64,000 nt of DNA from Corynebacterium uberis (GTDB taxonomy: Bacteria > Actinomycetota > Actinomycetes > Mycobacteriales > Mycobacteriaceae): positions 1,116,001-1,180,000 of the forward strand of contig NZ_CP085051.1 in NCBI RefSeq assembly GCF_020616335.1, in the 5' to 3' direction. How positions within the stretch are numbered: the first letter of the stretch is position 1; each line of letters starts with the position of its first letter. Below, one piece after another: positions 29,121-39,371 of the stretch. The position numbers were made by a program, and so were the translations under genes. The notes below the pieces were generated by a model. It ran no database searches, was not told where the DNA came from, and saw only the letters and a program-made list of their open reading frames with translations.

Positions 29121-31607
29121 GTGCTGATTTCCCAGAAACTCATCATCTCCCAGCTGGCCGCCACCAATCCGGGCTGGAGCATCGATTCCCCCTCCTTAGA
29201 CGCGGGTTTTGTCCGCGTGGGCTTTGAAACCGAAGGCTACGCCGATATCGAAGAGACCACCGGCCCGCTGGTTGTTGGAAAGGTCGTGAACATTGAGGAG
29301 CTGACCGGGTTTAAAAAGCCGATCCGCTTCTGCCACGTCGATGTGGGGCAGGCCAACGGTAACGGCGAGCCCCAGGAGATCATCTGCGGGGCGCGCAACT
29401 TTGCCGAGGGCGACTTTGTGGTGGTCAGCCTCCCCGGGGCGGTCCTGCCCGGCGGGTTTGCCATTGCCGCGCGCAAGACCTACGACCACGTCTCGCAGGG
29501 CATGATCTGTTCGGCGGCGGAGCTGGGGCTTACGGCAAAGCAGACGAGCGGGATTATCAACCTGGGTACGGACTGCGCGCAGGCCCCGGGTACGGACGCC
29601 CGCGAGCTGCTGGGGCTAGATGACACGATTTTTGACGTCAACGTCACCCCGGACCGCGGCTACGCGCTCAGCGCCCGCGGCCTGACCCGCGAGATCGCTT
29701 CAGCCTTTGACCTCACCTTTGTGGACCCCGTCTCCGCGCCCACTGAGCCCGAGCGCCAAGAGCTTATCGACGTCTCCGTGGATCCGGAGACCAAAGCCGT
29801 GCGCTTTGCGTTGGCTCGCGTCAGCGGCATCGACCCCCAGGCGCAGTCGCCGTTTTGGATGCAGCGCGAGCTCATGGCGTTTGGCGCCCGTCCCGTTAAT
29901 GCCGCCACGGACGTGACCAACTACGTGATGTTCATGCTGGGCCAGCCCATGCATGCCTTCGACGCCGCACAGGTCCACGGCGCGATCTCCGTGCGGCGGG
30001 CAGCCCCCGGAGAGCAGCTGACTTGCCTCGACCATGAGACCCGCAAGCTCGACGGCGAGGATGTGGTGGTTGCCGATGAGCGCGGCGTGCTCTCCTTGGC
30101 AGGAGTCATGGGTGGCGAGGACTCGGGCGTGAGCGCACAGACCACCGACGTGTACTTCGAGGCGGCGACCTGGGATCCCATCACGGTGGCACGCACGAGC
30201 AGGCGCCACAAGCTCAGCTCCGAATCCTCGCGGCGCTTTGAGCGCGGCGTCGACCCGGCGGCCGTTGAGCAGGCGCTGAACATGGCCTGCCAGCTGCTCG
30301 TTGACATTGCCGGTGGCACGATCGCCGAGCAGCGCACCGTCGTCGGTGGGGTCCCCACCCGCGAGCCCATCATCATGCCGGCCAGCCGCGTCGGCGCCAT
30401 CGCGGGCGTGGACTATTCCACCGAAACCGTGGTCGCGCGACTTCGTGAGGTCGGCTGCACGGTCGAGGTGGGCGATGACGACACCCTGACGGTCACCGCG
30501 CCGTCGTGGCGCCCGGACCTGACCATGGATGCTGATCTCGTGGAAGAGGTCCTGCGCCTCGAGGGGCTGGAGGACATCCCGCTGGTGCTGCCCACCCCGG
30601 TCGGCGGGCGCGGCCTGTCGCCGCGACAGCGCCGCCGCCGCTGGGTGGGCCACGCTTTGGCCTACAGCGGGTACGCAGAAATCCTGCCGAGCCCCTTCAT
30701 GGTCAATGACGCGCTCGATGTGTGGGGCCTGGATGATAGCGATCCCCGCCGCGAGCTGGTCACCGTGCGCAATCCGCTGGATACTGATCGTGCGACGCTG
30801 GCGAGCACCCTGCTGCCGGCGATGCTCGAAGCTGTGGGACGCAACGTGTCCCGCGGTACCCGCGACGTCTGCCTCTTCGGGCTCCAGCAGGTCAGCTTTG
30901 GGGGCAGCGCGCACAGCCCGGTGCCTGCGGTGACCCACAGGCCGTCGGAAAGCGAGATCAGCGAGCTGCTCGAGTCCCTGCCGAGCCAGCCGCTCCACGT
31001 GGCCACGGTGGGCTGCGGCCAGCTGGAGCTTGCGGGTCCGTGGGGTCCGGGTCGTGCCTACGCCTACGCCGATGCAATCGAATCTGCGCAGGTGGTGGCG
31101 CGCGCCCTGGGTGTGGAACTAGAGGTATCGGCTGCAGAGATGCTGCCCTGGCACCCCGGTCGCTGCGCTCAGCTGAGCGTGGACGGCACGGTTGTTGGGC
31201 ACGCCGGCGAGCTGCACCCGCGCATTGTGGCGGCCCTCGACCTGCCGGATCGCGTGTGCGCCATGGAACTGGATCTCAGTGCGATTCCGGTCACCGAGCC
31301 GCTTCCGGCGCCCGTGCTCTCCGCGTTCCCGGCATTGCACCAGGATATTGCCCTGGTTGTTGCGGAAAATGTCACCGCGCGCGAGGTGCGCGACGTCATC
31401 GTGGAGGGCGCAGGCGAGCTACTCGAGTCCGTGGAACTCTTTGATATCTACCGCTCGGACACACTCGGACATGGACTCAAGTCTCTGGCCTTTACTCTGC
31501 TGTTCCGCGCTCCGGACCGCACCTTGACCGATGAGGAAGCGAATGCCGCCCGCCTTGCCGCCGCTGAACTGGCACAACGCCGACTCGGCGCGCAACTTCG
31601 AGGGTAG
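29121..31607 (+). CDS. pheT: Phenylalanyl-tRNA synthetase beta subunit
   Basis: 828 residues, GTG start with AAGGAGAG upstream. Domains in order: tRNA-binding OB fold (about 45-150), B3/B4 editing domain (about 215-395, with SRRHKLSSESSRRFERG), B5 (about 405-480, VDYSTETVVARLREVGC), catalytic-like core, and C-terminal ferredoxin-fold anticodon-binding domain (about 735-828, ending in FTLLFRAPDRTLTDEE). It edits mischarged Tyr-tRNA(Phe) and binds the tRNA. Full length. Confidence 0.97.
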   Translation: MLISQKLIISQLAATNPGWSIDSPSLDAGFVRVGFETEGYADIEETTGPLVVGKVVNIEELTGFKKPIRFCHVDVGQANGNGEPQEIICGARNFAEGDFVVVSLPGAVLPGGFAIAARKTYDHVSQGMICSAAELGLTAKQTSGIINLGTDCAQAPGTDARELLGLDDTIFDVNVTPDRGYALSARGLTREIASAFDLTFVDPVSAPTEPERQELIDVSVDPETKAVRFALARVSGIDPQAQSPFWMQRELMAFGARPVNAATDVTNYVMFMLGQPMHAFDAAQVHGAISVRRAAPGEQLTCLDHETRKLDGEDVVVADERGVLSLAGVMGGEDSGVSAQTTDVYFEAATWDPITVARTSRRHKLSSESSRRFERGVDPAAVEQALNMACQLLVDIAGGTIAEQRTVVGGVPTREPIIMPASRVGAIAGVDYSTETVVARLREVGCTVEVGDDDTLTVTAPSWRPDLTMDADLVEEVLRLEGLEDIPLVLPTPVGGRGLSPRQRRRRWVGHALAYSGYAEILPSPFMVNDALDVWGLDDSDPRRELVTVRNPLDTDRATLASTLLPAMLEAVGRNVSRGTRDVCLFGLQQVSFGGSAHSPVPAVTHRPSESEISELLESLPSQPLHVATVGCGQLELAGPWGPGRAYAYADAIESAQVVARALGVELEVSAAEMLPWHPGRCAQLSVDGTVVGHAGELHPRIVAALDLPDRVCAMELDLSAIPVTEPLPAPVLSAFPALHQDIALVVAENVTAREVRDVIVEGAGELLESVELFDIYRSDTLGHGLKSLAFTLLFRAPDRTLTDEEANAARLAAAELAQRRLGAQLRG

Positions 31608-31702
31608 TATTGCTGCTGCAGACAGCTGGTTATGAGTTTCTGCGGTGAGTTTTGTACCCTGCAAGATGTGAACAAGTGCCTAGGTGAGGAAGCGATCGTT
31701 TC

Positions 31703-32935
31703 GTGACTACCTCCATCATCATTCTGGCCATCGTCGTCATCACGGCTCTGGCGTTCGATTTCACCAATGGTTTCCACGACACCGCCAATGCGATGGCAAC
31801 GTCCATCGCCACCGGTGCCCTCAAGCCCAAGACCGCCGTGCTGATCTCCGCATTGCTGAATCTGGTGGGTGCATTCCTGTCAGTCAACGTCGCGGCGACA
31901 GTGGCCAAGGGGATTGTCAACCTGGAGAACTTCGACCTGACCTCCCCGGGGGCGGGCGATGGTGATGGACGCTCCTTGTTGCTCCTCGTCTTTGCCGGGC
32001 TGATCGGCGGGATCATCTGGAACCTCTTCACCTGGCTGCTCGGATTGCCCTCAAGCTCCTCGCACGCCCTGTTCGGTGGGCTGATTGGCGCGGCGCTGGC
32101 CACCATGGGATCCTCCGGCGTGGCATGGACCTCCATCCTGGGCAAGATCATCATCCCGGCAGTCGCCTCGCCGTTCATTGCCGCGCTGGTCTCCTCCAGT
32201 GGCACGGCGCTGGTGTACTGGATCACCAACACCATGTCGGACAAAGAAAAGGCGCCGCACTTCCGGCACGGCCAGATTGTCACCGCCTGCCTGGTCTCCC
32301 TGGCGCACGGTACCGGCGACGCCCAGAAGACCATGGGCGTGATCTTCCTCGCCCTCGTCGCCGAGGGACAGGCCACGCAGGACCAGCGCATTCCGCTGTG
32401 GATCATCGTGTGCTGTGCCGTCGCCATCGCTGCCGGCACGCTGTCTGGTGGATGGCGCGTCATCCGCACCCTGGGCAAGGGACTCGTGGAAATCGACCCG
32501 CCCCAGGGCATGGCGGCGGAGGCGTCTTCGGCCGCGATCATCCTGACCTCTTCCGTCGGCGGCATGGCTTTGTCCACCACCCATGTCTCCACCGGTTCGA
32601 TCCTGGGCAGCGGCCTGGGACGCAAGGGAGCCAGCGTGCGGTGGGGCGTGGCCATGCGGATGGCAGCCGCCTGGCTGATCACCCTGCCGGCGGCGGCAGT
32701 CACCGGCTTTGTCACCTGGTGGGTGGCCAAGGGCGCATCCGTGGCCACCAACGACTTGGTTGGCGTGCTCGTGGCCTTCGCCATCCTGCTGGCCACCGCC
32801 GGGTACATCTTCTGGAAGTCGCGCCAGAACCCGGTCCACGCCGGTAACGTCAACAACGAGTGGGATCCGGATTCAGAGTCCATTACCACCCAAGACTCCA
32901 TGGCCACCCCGGCCGGCACCACGGTCGGCGCCTAG
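31703..32935 (+). CDS. Low-affinity inorganic phosphate transporter (Pit family)
   Basis: 410 residues, GTG start behind GAGGAAG. About ten membrane helices with the duplicated Pit signature: FDFTNGFHDTANAMATSIAT near the N-terminus and SLAHGTGDAQKTMGVIFLA in the second half, plus STTHVSTGSILGSGLGRKG. It imports metal-phosphate complexes with protons. Two small genes follow closely in the same direction. Confidence 0.92.
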   Translation: MTTSIIILAIVVITALAFDFTNGFHDTANAMATSIATGALKPKTAVLISALLNLVGAFLSVNVAATVAKGIVNLENFDLTSPGAGDGDGRSLLLLVFAGLIGGIIWNLFTWLLGLPSSSSHALFGGLIGAALATMGSSGVAWTSILGKIIIPAVASPFIAALVSSSGTALVYWITNTMSDKEKAPHFRHGQIVTACLVSLAHGTGDAQKTMGVIFLALVAEGQATQDQRIPLWIIVCCAVAIAAGTLSGGWRVIRTLGKGLVEIDPPQGMAAEASSAAIILTSSVGGMALSTTHVSTGSILGSGLGRKGASVRWGVAMRMAAAWLITLPAAAVTGFVTWWVAKGASVATNDLVGVLVAFAILLATAGYIFWKSRQNPVHAGNVNNEWDPDSESITTQDSMATPAGTTVGA

Positions 32936-32965
32936 CCGCCTGTCGGTGCAAAGGAAGGACGAAAT

Positions 32966-33256
32966 ATGACTGGTGCAGAAATGGCCACCGCCATCTTCCA
33001 CGTGGCCGCGTTGGGTTTGGTCTTTGGGGCGGGAATCCCGGCACTCTTCGCGCTGGGCATGCGCTGCCTGGCGGGGGACGTCCACCACAACCCGGACGGC
33101 TCCGTCGTCCGCGTGCATGAGGCCAGCCCGGCCATGAAGCTATTGGGATACCTGGTCTTCGCCTTTTGCGCCGCGCTGCTGATCTTTGCCGTGGCATGGA
33201 CGGCCAAGGAGACCCTGCTGTACTACTTCGGGTTTAATTTGCTCGGGATGGCATGA
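32966..33256 (+). CDS. Small membrane protein linked to the Pit gene
   Basis: 96 residues with AAGGAAGG before the ATG. Two or three hydrophobic helices (ATAIFHVAALGLVFGAGIPA, LLGYLVFAFCAALLIFAVAW) flank a short polar loop (DVHHNPDGSVVRVHEA). I do not recognise a named family. Small proteins of this kind beside pit genes are common in corynebacteria, suggesting an accessory role. The next gene overlaps its stop. Confidence 0.75.
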   Translation: MTGAEMATAIFHVAALGLVFGAGIPALFALGMRCLAGDVHHNPDGSVVRVHEASPAMKLLGYLVFAFCAALLIFAVAWTAKETLLYYFGFNLLGMA

Positions 33257-33861
33257 TGAGCTCAGACGCCCTGCCCACGCCGAGTGACCTGATCATCACC
33301 GACCCGGCCGAAGTTGAGCGGGAGCGCCTGGCAGCAGAAGCCGCGGCGCGTGAAGCGCTGCGCGCAGAAGAACGCCACGCGGGCTGGCTCGTCCGCGTGC
33401 TCGCTTGGGTACACAAGGGTTTTCCAAGGGGAGTGCCCGTGAATAAGACGCCTGCCCTGGCCTACGTGCTGCGGCGGCGTCTGGATGACAACGATATTGC
33501 CGTCGTCTTAAGCATGCTGCGTGCGCAGTGCGTCGGCGAACCCGTCAACCAGGCGCAGGTGGAAGGCACGCTGACTGCCGTCATGGAGCAGGAGCCTGAT
33601 GAACAGGACGTCGTGCGCGTCTACGAGGCGCTGCTTGACGCCGGTTTCCCCGTGGAGACCTTTGACACGGATGACTCGGTTGCCGCGCAGATTCAGCGGA
33701 TCGACTGCCGCCTGGCTGCGCTGGAAGAGGAAAAGACCCGGCTGCTGGGATGGCGCGAAAAGCTGGTGGCGCGGGAGGATGCCGGTGACCTGTCGGGTGC
33801 GGAATCTGCCGTACCGGCGGGGTATGGGCAGGATAGTCGGTCCGGCCCGTCCGAAAAGTGA
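33253..33861 (+). CDS. DUF3349-domain protein
   Basis: 202 residues; starts at ATG 33253 or 33256, overlapping the upstream stop. A Glu/Ala/Arg-rich helix (about 15-45) precedes a DUF3349-like domain (about 45-140: WVHKGFPRGVPVNKTPALAY, LRRRLDDNDIAVVLSML, EQDVVRVYEALLDAGFPV), a helical fold known from mycobacterial structures without assigned function. A C-terminal helix (RLAALEEEKTRLLGWREKL) and disordered tail follow. Cytoplasmic. Same transcript as the Pit gene, judging by spacing. Confidence 0.75.
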   Translation: MMSSDALPTPSDLIITDPAEVERERLAAEAAAREALRAEERHAGWLVRVLAWVHKGFPRGVPVNKTPALAYVLRRRLDDNDIAVVLSMLRAQCVGEPVNQAQVEGTLTAVMEQEPDEQDVVRVYEALLDAGFPVETFDTDDSVAAQIQRIDCRLAALEEEKTRLLGWREKLVAREDAGDLSGAESAVPAGYGQDSRSGPSEK

Positions 33862-33868
33862 CCATAAA

Positions 33869-33885
33869 GTTAACGCAACGTTAAC
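33869..33885. promoter_or_regulatory. Palindromic operator candidate
   Basis: GTTAACG-CAA-CGTTAAC is a perfect 7-bp inverted repeat just after the DUF3349 gene. GGTAAC and GTTAAACG follow within about 55 bp. It lies about 85 bp upstream of a TAGTCT -10 candidate (33969-33974) for the next gene. It has no T run and is not a terminator. Confidence 0.45.
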
Positions 33886-34017
33886 GGCCTGGTATCGCTA
33901 CTGGTACGGGCCTCAAGCTCGGTAACTAGCAGTTAAACGCCAATAGTTGACAGCTCCCACTACTTCGCCTAGTCTTTGGTATCAAGGACGATTTGAGGAA
34001 GGTAGGTGGGTCGCACC

Positions 34018-34293
34018 ATGTTCGCGTTTCTTTCGCACTTGTTTCCGGAACTGGTCAGCGGCGAATCCGCTGGCCTGACCTGCACTGGTCTTGATCTGCT
34101 TCCTCGGGTGCCGCTGGAGGCTCGTGTTGCTGAGTCTCTGGTGGATCAGGGGCGTACGCCGGCTACTCGGGAGGAAATTGCTGAGGCCGTCCGGCAGATC
34201 GAAGGGGAGGATGCTACGGCGGCCGTCGTAGCGGAGTGTGTGCAGTTCATGGCGGGGTTTGGGTTCCTCGCTCCAAGCCCACACGCTGCATAA
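34018..34293 (+). CDS. Small hypothetical protein, possibly a divergent DUF3349 homologue
   Basis: 91 residues from ATG 34018 (an in-frame GTG at 34006 would add four but sits too close to GAGGAAGG at 33995-34002). Mostly helical: LPRVPLEARVAESLVDQGRT, EEIAEAVRQIEGEDATAAVV, ECVQFMAGFGFL. The pattern of helices and the closing AGFGFL loosely parallels the DUF3349 domain of the preceding protein (LLDAGFPV), so it may be a shortened paralogue; this is only a visual comparison. Confidence 0.6.
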   Translation: MFAFLSHLFPELVSGESAGLTCTGLDLLPRVPLEARVAESLVDQGRTPATREEIAEAVRQIEGEDATAAVVAECVQFMAGFGFLAPSPHAA

Positions 34294-34322
34294 TTTACTT
34301 TTTGCCGCATAAATGATACGGT
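34287..34322 (+). promoter_or_regulatory. argC promoter region with possible ArgR half-sites
   Basis: TACGGT (34317-34322) ends 7 nt before the argC ATG, as in the other leaderless genes. AT-rich repeats TGCATAATTTACT (34287-34299) and GCATAAATGAT (34307-34317) cover the -35 to -10 region and loosely resemble ARG-box half-sites. argR itself is in this cluster. Confidence 0.4.
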
Positions 34323-34329
34323 TGCCGGC

Positions 34330-35379
34330 ATGACATTTCAGGCAGCCATCGCAGGAGCCTCCGGCTATGCCGGAGGCGAAATCCTTCGGTTGCTCCTCGG
34401 CCACCCCGCAATGCTTGATGGGACGATGAGCCTTGGAGCTCTCACCGCCCATTCCAGCGCCGGGCTCAGCGCATCCGAGGTGCTTCCCCACATCCCCGCG
34501 GTTGCCGAACGACGTATCCAGGACACTACAGCCGCCGCCTTCGCGGACGCTGATGTTGTCTTCCTCGCACTGCCGCACGGCCACTCGGCCCGGCTGGCCG
34601 CACAACTGCCGGATAAGACCGTAGTCATCGATTGCGCCGCCGACCACCGGCTGGCCAGCAAGGATGCCTGGGACGCCTATTACGGCGGAACCTACTCCGG
34701 GCATTGGCCCTACGGAATCCCGGAGATGCCGGGTCACCGGGAGCAACTCCAGGGAGCTACCCGTGTTGCTGTGCCCGGTTGTTTCCCCACCGGAGCGACC
34801 TTGGCCCTGGGGCCGGCGCTGCAGGCCGGCATTATTGAACCTGCCGTCAGTGTCACCTCCATCACCGGGGTGTCTGGGGCTGGGAAGAAGGCCTCGGTGC
34901 CCATGCTCGGCTCGGAGATCATCGGCAGTGTTCGGGCCTACAACACGGCCGGTGCGCACCGGCACACCCCGGAGATCGCACAGAACCTGGGGGAGTACTG
35001 CGCCGAACCGGTGACGGTGTCTTTCACCCCGGTTCTTGCCCCCATGACCCGTGGCATCCTGTCGGTGGCCTCCGCCACGCTGACTGACCCCGCCTCAGTG
35101 ACCGCGCAGAAAGCCCGGGAGGTCTACGCCCAGGCCTACTCTCAGGAGCCCTTCGTGCACGTGCTCGCCCCCGGCGTCCAGCCGGCCACGGCGAACGTGG
35201 TGGGATCCAACATGTGTCACCTCCAGGTGGAGGTTGATCCCGGCTCTTGCCGCCTGCTGGTCACCACCGCCATCGACAACCTGACCAAGGGCACTGCCGG
35301 CGCGGCGATCCAGTGCATGAATCTGGCGCTGGGGTTCCCGGAGACAGCCGGGCTGCCTACCGCGGCCGTGGCTCCGTAA
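34330..35379 (+). CDS. argC: N-acetyl-gamma-glutamyl-phosphate reductase
   Basis: 349 residues. NADPH-dependent third step of arginine synthesis. Dinucleotide-binding [19 protein letters not shown] at the N-terminus; catalytic C151 in [15 protein letters not shown]. First gene of argC-J-B-D-R-G-H. ATG 34330 follows the -10-like TACGGT by 7 nt, so this mRNA is probably leaderless. Confidence 0.97.
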   Translation: MTFQAAIAGASGYAGGEILRLLLGHPAMLDGTMSLGALTAHSSAGLSASEVLPHIPAVAERRIQDTTAAAFADADVVFLALPHGHSARLAAQLPDKTVVIDCAADHRLASKDAWDAYYGGTYSGHWPYGIPEMPGHREQLQGATRVAVPGCFPTGATLALGPALQAGIIEPAVSVTSITGVSGAGKKASVPMLGSEIIGSVRAYNTAGAHRHTPEIAQNLGEYCAEPVTVSFTPVLAPMTRGILSVASATLTDPASVTAQKAREVYAQAYSQEPFVHVLAPGVQPATANVVGSNMCHLQVEVDPGSCRLLVTTAIDNLTKGTAGAAIQCMNLALGFPETAGLPTAAVAP

Positions 35380-35410
35380 CCGCGGTGTGAGGAAGGTAGT
35401 GACGTCAGCT

Positions 35411-36574
35411 ATGTCTATTACTCAGCCGACTGGTTTTCAGGCCGCTGCAACCACGGCGGGCATCAAGCAATCCGGGGCCGCCGATCTGGCCTTGGTGGTT
35501 AACTGTGGGCCGCGTTTCGACGCCGCCGCGGTGTTTACCCGCAACAAGGTGTGCGCGGCGCCGGTCAAGCTCACCCGGGATGTGGTGGCCGATGGCACGG
35601 TGCGGGCAGTAGTGATCAATTCCGGCAACGCAAATGCCTGCACGGGTGCTCAGGGCATGGAGGATGCCCGCAGCATGCAAAGCGGCATCGCGCAGGCCCT
35701 TGGCTGCGCAGCCGACGAGGTCGCGGTCGCTTCGACGGGGTTGATCGGCGAGCCGATGCCCATGGACCGTATTTCCGCGGCGCTGGGCCCGCTTACAGCG
35801 GGGTTGGATGATGCCCCAGCAGCGGGCGAGGCGTTCGCCCACGCGATTATGACCACAGATACGGTGGCCAAGAGCGTGGCACACACCGCGCCAGCCGGGT
35901 TCCACGTGGGCGGTGCGGCCAAGGGCGTGGGCATGATGGCCCCGTCTCTGGCGACCATGCTGTGCGTCTTGACCACCGACGCGGTGGTGGACGCTCAGGT
36001 ACTGCAGGCCGCATTGTCGGAGGCAGTCGATCAGACGTTTAACACGTTGGACATCGATGGCACGACGTCGACGAACGACACCGTGGTCATCATGGCCAGC
36101 GGGGCCAGCGGCGTGGCCGCCACACCAGCGCAGATGAACGCCGCCGTGCTGGAGGTCTGCCAGGAGCTCGCCGCGCTCATGCAGGCCGATGCGGAAGGCG
36201 TGACCAAGCGGGTACGGGTGAGCGTCACCGGTACCACCGATGATGACCATGCGCTGCGGGCGGCCCGCACCGTGGCGCGCGACAACCTATTTAAGTGCGC
36301 CATGTTCGGTTCGGATCCGAACTGGGGCAGGGTGCTCGCGGCGGTGGGGATGGCGCCGGCGGATATGGACCCGGAGGGAATCTCCGTGTCCTTCAACGGG
36401 CATCCGGTGTGCCGTGACTCCGCCGGGGTCCCGGGAGCCAGAGAGGTAGACCTGTCCGGACCGGAGATCGCGGTGGACATTGACTTAGGGCTGCGACGCC
36501 CCGGCCGCGCCACCGTGAGAACCACGGACCTCTCCCACGCCTACGTGGAAATTAATTCCGCATACAGTACCTAG
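35411..36574 (+). CDS. argJ: Bifunctional ornithine acetyltransferase / N-acetylglutamate synthase
   Basis: 387 residues from ATG 35411; GAGGAAGG (35389-35396) is 14 nt away, so GTG 35399 is a possible but tightly spaced alternative. ArgJ recycles the acetyl group from N-acetylornithine to glutamate. The precursor self-cleaves before a conserved Thr, here T182 in MAPSLATML, into alpha and beta chains. The C-terminus ends in the typical [13 protein letters not shown]. Follows argC by 31 bp. Confidence 0.95.
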   Translation: MSITQPTGFQAAATTAGIKQSGAADLALVVNCGPRFDAAAVFTRNKVCAAPVKLTRDVVADGTVRAVVINSGNANACTGAQGMEDARSMQSGIAQALGCAADEVAVASTGLIGEPMPMDRISAALGPLTAGLDDAPAAGEAFAHAIMTTDTVAKSVAHTAPAGFHVGGAAKGVGMMAPSLATMLCVLTTDAVVDAQVLQAALSEAVDQTFNTLDIDGTTSTNDTVVIMASGASGVAATPAQMNAAVLEVCQELAALMQADAEGVTKRVRVSVTGTTDDDHALRAARTVARDNLFKCAMFGSDPNWGRVLAAVGMAPADMDPEGISVSFNGHPVCRDSAGVPGAREVDLSGPEIAVDIDLGLRRPGRATVRTTDLSHAYVEINSAYST

Positions 36575-36598
36575 CACCCCGGAAAGGGTGATTACCAA

Positions 36599-37549
36599 AT
36601 GTCAGACGCAGTCACCCGACTTACCTCCGCGGATCGGGCCGCTGTTTTAGCAGATGCGCTACCGTGGCTTCAGTTCTTCCACGATCGCATTGTCGTGGTC
36701 AAGTATGGCGGTAATGCCATGGTTGATGAGGATCTTAAGCGCGCCTTCGCGGCCGATATGGTCTTCTTGCGCACCGTGGGTGCCAAGCCTGTGGTGGTGC
36801 ACGGCGGCGGCCCACAGATTTCGGCGATGCTCGATCGCCTGGGTATGGTCGGCGATTTTAAGGGCGGCTTCCGGGTCACTACCCCGGAGGTGATGGATGT
36901 TGTGCGCATGGTGCTCTTTGGCCAGGTGGGCCGAGATCTGGTGGGATTGATCAATTCGCACGGCCCGCTCGCGGTGGGAACATCCGGGGAAGACGCCGGG
37001 CTGTTTACCGCCACCAAGCGCATCGTAGAAATTGACGGCGAGCCCACCGATATTGGTCAGGTGGGCGATATCACCGACGTGGATGCCACGGCATTGTTGG
37101 ACCTCATTGATACTGGCCGCATTCCGGTGGTTTCTACCATTGCGCCGGGTGAGGATGGGCAGATCTATAACATCAATGCAGATACGGCCGCGGGCGCGCT
37201 GGCTGCTGCACTCGGTGCGGAACGCCTGTTGATTTTGACCAATGTTGAAGGCTTGTTTACCAAGTGGCCGGATCGGGAGTCGTTGGTCTCCAAGATTGTC
37301 GCCTCTGATTTGGCGAACCTGCTGCCGCAGCTGGAAACAGGGATGATTCCCAAAATGGAGGCCTGTTTGGAGGCCGTGCGCGCGGGCGTGAATGCCGCGC
37401 ACGTCATTGATGGCCGTATTGCGCATTCGGTGCTTTTGGAACTGCTGACCATGGGCGGTATTGGCACCATGGTGCTGCCGGATAATTATGTGCGTGCCGA
37501 TTATCCGGCGGGCACGGTGTTTAGGAAGGATGACCCCAATGACCACTAA
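36599..37549 (+). CDS. argB: Acetylglutamate kinase
   Basis: 316 residues. Amino-acid kinase fold: VVKYGGNAM near residue 34, [17 protein letters not shown], and [10 protein letters not shown] near 213. It phosphorylates N-acetylglutamate and is the feedback-controlled step in corynebacteria. The N-terminal helix (about 1-25) is typical of arginine-sensitive hexameric enzymes. It overlaps the start of argD by 11 nt. Confidence 0.97.
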   Translation: MSDAVTRLTSADRAAVLADALPWLQFFHDRIVVVKYGGNAMVDEDLKRAFAADMVFLRTVGAKPVVVHGGGPQISAMLDRLGMVGDFKGGFRVTTPEVMDVVRMVLFGQVGRDLVGLINSHGPLAVGTSGEDAGLFTATKRIVEIDGEPTDIGQVGDITDVDATALLDLIDTGRIPVVSTIAPGEDGQIYNINADTAAGALAAALGAERLLILTNVEGLFTKWPDRESLVSKIVASDLANLLPQLETGMIPKMEACLEAVRAGVNAAHVIDGRIAHSVLLELLTMGGIGTMVLPDNYVRADYPAGTVFRKDDPNDH

Positions 37550-38729
37550 AGAAACCTCCCACACGCTTGCGCAATGGCCGCAGGTGCTCATGAATACGTA
37601 CCGCACTCCGGATGTTGAGATGGTGCGGGGTCACGGTGCGACGCTTATCGACGCCGCCGGCACCTCCTACATCGACTTCCTGTCCGGCATTGCGGTCAAT
37701 TCCTTGGGTTACGGTCATGAGGGCTTGGCCCAGGCGGTCTACGAGCAGACCCTCCAGCTCACGCACGTGTCCAATCTGTTGGGTTCCGCCCCGGTCGTGC
37801 GCGCCGCAGCCGGCCTGATCGAGCGTTTTCCCCGCCCGGATGCCCGCGTGTTCTTCTGCAACTCCGGTGCTGAGGCCAACGAGGCGGCCTTCAAACTCGC
37901 GCGCAAGACGGGGCGGTCGCGGATCCTCGCCGCCGTGCACGGGTTCCATGGCAGGACGATGGGGGCGCTGGCCATGACCGGACAGCCCGACAAGCGGGCC
38001 CCGTTTGAGCCGATGCCCGCCGGCGTGGAGTTCTTTGACTACGGCGACGCTGCCGGTCTGACCGAGCTGGTCATGCAGGCTCCGCAGGATGTGGCCGCGA
38101 TTATCATCGAGCCTATCCAGGGAGAAACTGGCGTGGTCCCGGCGCCGGAGGGCTTCATGTCCCACATCCGCCAGCTGTGCGATCAGGTGGGTGCGCTCAT
38201 GGTGCTCGATGAGGTGCAAACCGGTGTTGGCCGTACCGGGGAGTTCTTCGCCTTCAGCCATGAAGCTGGCGTTGTCCCTGACGTGGTGACCTTGGCCAAG
38301 GGGCTCGGCGGCGGCCTGCCCATCGGCGCCTGCTTGGCGGCAGGACCGGCGGCCCAGCTGTTCGGCCCCGGCGATCACGGGACCACCTTTGGCGGAAACC
38401 CGGTGGCGTGCGCTGCGGCGGGCGTGGTGCTGGATACCGTGGATGATGGCTTCCTGGCTACGGTACGTGCACGCGGCGATCAGCTGCGGCGGGGCGTCGA
38501 AAAGCTCCCTGTGGTGGAGTCGGTGCGCGGCCGAGGGCTCATGCTGGGCGTGGTGCTTGCCAAGCCGTGCGCGAAGGCTGCCGTGGCCGCGGGGATGGAC
38601 AGGGCGGTGATCCTCAACGCGCCGCAGGACAACGTGCTGCGGCTGGTCCCGCCATTGGTTATCACTGAAGAAGAGGTTGATCAGGGTCTGGAGTGCCTGG
38701 CGCAGGCGTTGCAGGACGTAACCGCCTAA
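37539..38729 (+). CDS. argD: Acetylornithine aminotransferase
   Basis: 396 residues from ATG 37539, with GGAAGG 10 nt upstream inside argB. PLP-dependent class III aminotransferase: [14 protein letters not shown], the PLP-contacting [12 protein letters not shown] and Schiff-base K254 in [11 protein letters not shown]. Converts N-acetylglutamate semialdehyde to N-acetylornithine. In C. glutamicum argF follows directly; here argR does. Confidence 0.96.
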   Translation: MTTKETSHTLAQWPQVLMNTYRTPDVEMVRGHGATLIDAAGTSYIDFLSGIAVNSLGYGHEGLAQAVYEQTLQLTHVSNLLGSAPVVRAAAGLIERFPRPDARVFFCNSGAEANEAAFKLARKTGRSRILAAVHGFHGRTMGALAMTGQPDKRAPFEPMPAGVEFFDYGDAAGLTELVMQAPQDVAAIIIEPIQGETGVVPAPEGFMSHIRQLCDQVGALMVLDEVQTGVGRTGEFFAFSHEAGVVPDVVTLAKGLGGGLPIGACLAAGPAAQLFGPGDHGTTFGGNPVACAAAGVVLDTVDDGFLATVRARGDQLRRGVEKLPVVESVRGRGLMLGVVLAKPCAKAAVAAGMDRAVILNAPQDNVLRLVPPLVITEEEVDQGLECLAQALQDVTA

Positions 38730-38805
38730 CGGGCGCAGACGGCGAGACGTCGGCGCTCAAGCGCGGACGGTGAAGAGACGGAACTTAGAAAGGATGACGC
38801 AGCTC

Positions 38806-39279
38806 ATGGCACAGATACCCTCGACGCGGGTGGCTCGGCAGGCCAAGATTTTGGAACTGCTTGAGCGCACCAAGGTTTATAGTCAAACCCATTTGGCCGA
38901 GTTGTTGCGGCCGGAGGGTTTTGTGGCGACGCAGGCCACGCTCTCCCGGGACCTCGACGAACTCGGTGTGCGCAAGATTCGTAATCGGGCTGCGCGGTCC
39001 TTTTATTCCATCTCTCCGCAGGAGGATTCGGCGGGCCCGCGGGAAAAACTGCGGCGCATGATTCAGGAATTGGCGGTGTCTACGGATTCCTCCGGGAATA
39101 TCGCCGTCCTGCGCACTCCGCCGGGGGCGGGGCAGTACCTGGCCAGCTTTGTTGATCGGGTTGATCTTGAGGATATCGTCGGGTGTGTCGCCGGCGATGA
39201 CACCGTTTTTATTCTCGCGCGCGATCCCATGACGGGCGAGGAATTGCGAAGACTCCTGGCCGGCGGCGAGGACGCATAA
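38806..39279 (+). CDS. argR: Arginine repressor
   Basis: 157 residues from ATG 38806; the frame opens at 38770 with an in-frame ATG at 38794, which sits directly on GAAAGG. N-terminal winged helix (about 5-70, with [16 protein letters not shown]) and C-terminal arginine-binding/oligomerisation domain (about 85-155, with [21 protein letters not shown] and [11 protein letters not shown]). It represses arg genes with arginine as co-repressor, probably including the argC promoter upstream. Confidence 0.95.
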   Translation: MAQIPSTRVARQAKILELLERTKVYSQTHLAELLRPEGFVATQATLSRDLDELGVRKIRNRAARSFYSISPQEDSAGPREKLRRMIQELAVSTDSSGNIAVLRTPPGAGQYLASFVDRVDLEDIVGCVAGDDTVFILARDPMTGEELRRLLAGGEDA

Positions 39280-39371
39280 GCAACTCTCCGCGGGCCCATG
39301 ACCCACACCACTGTTTTTCACCGAGCTTTGCTCGCACACACTCACTGACTTTTCAAGGAGATTGACCTACT

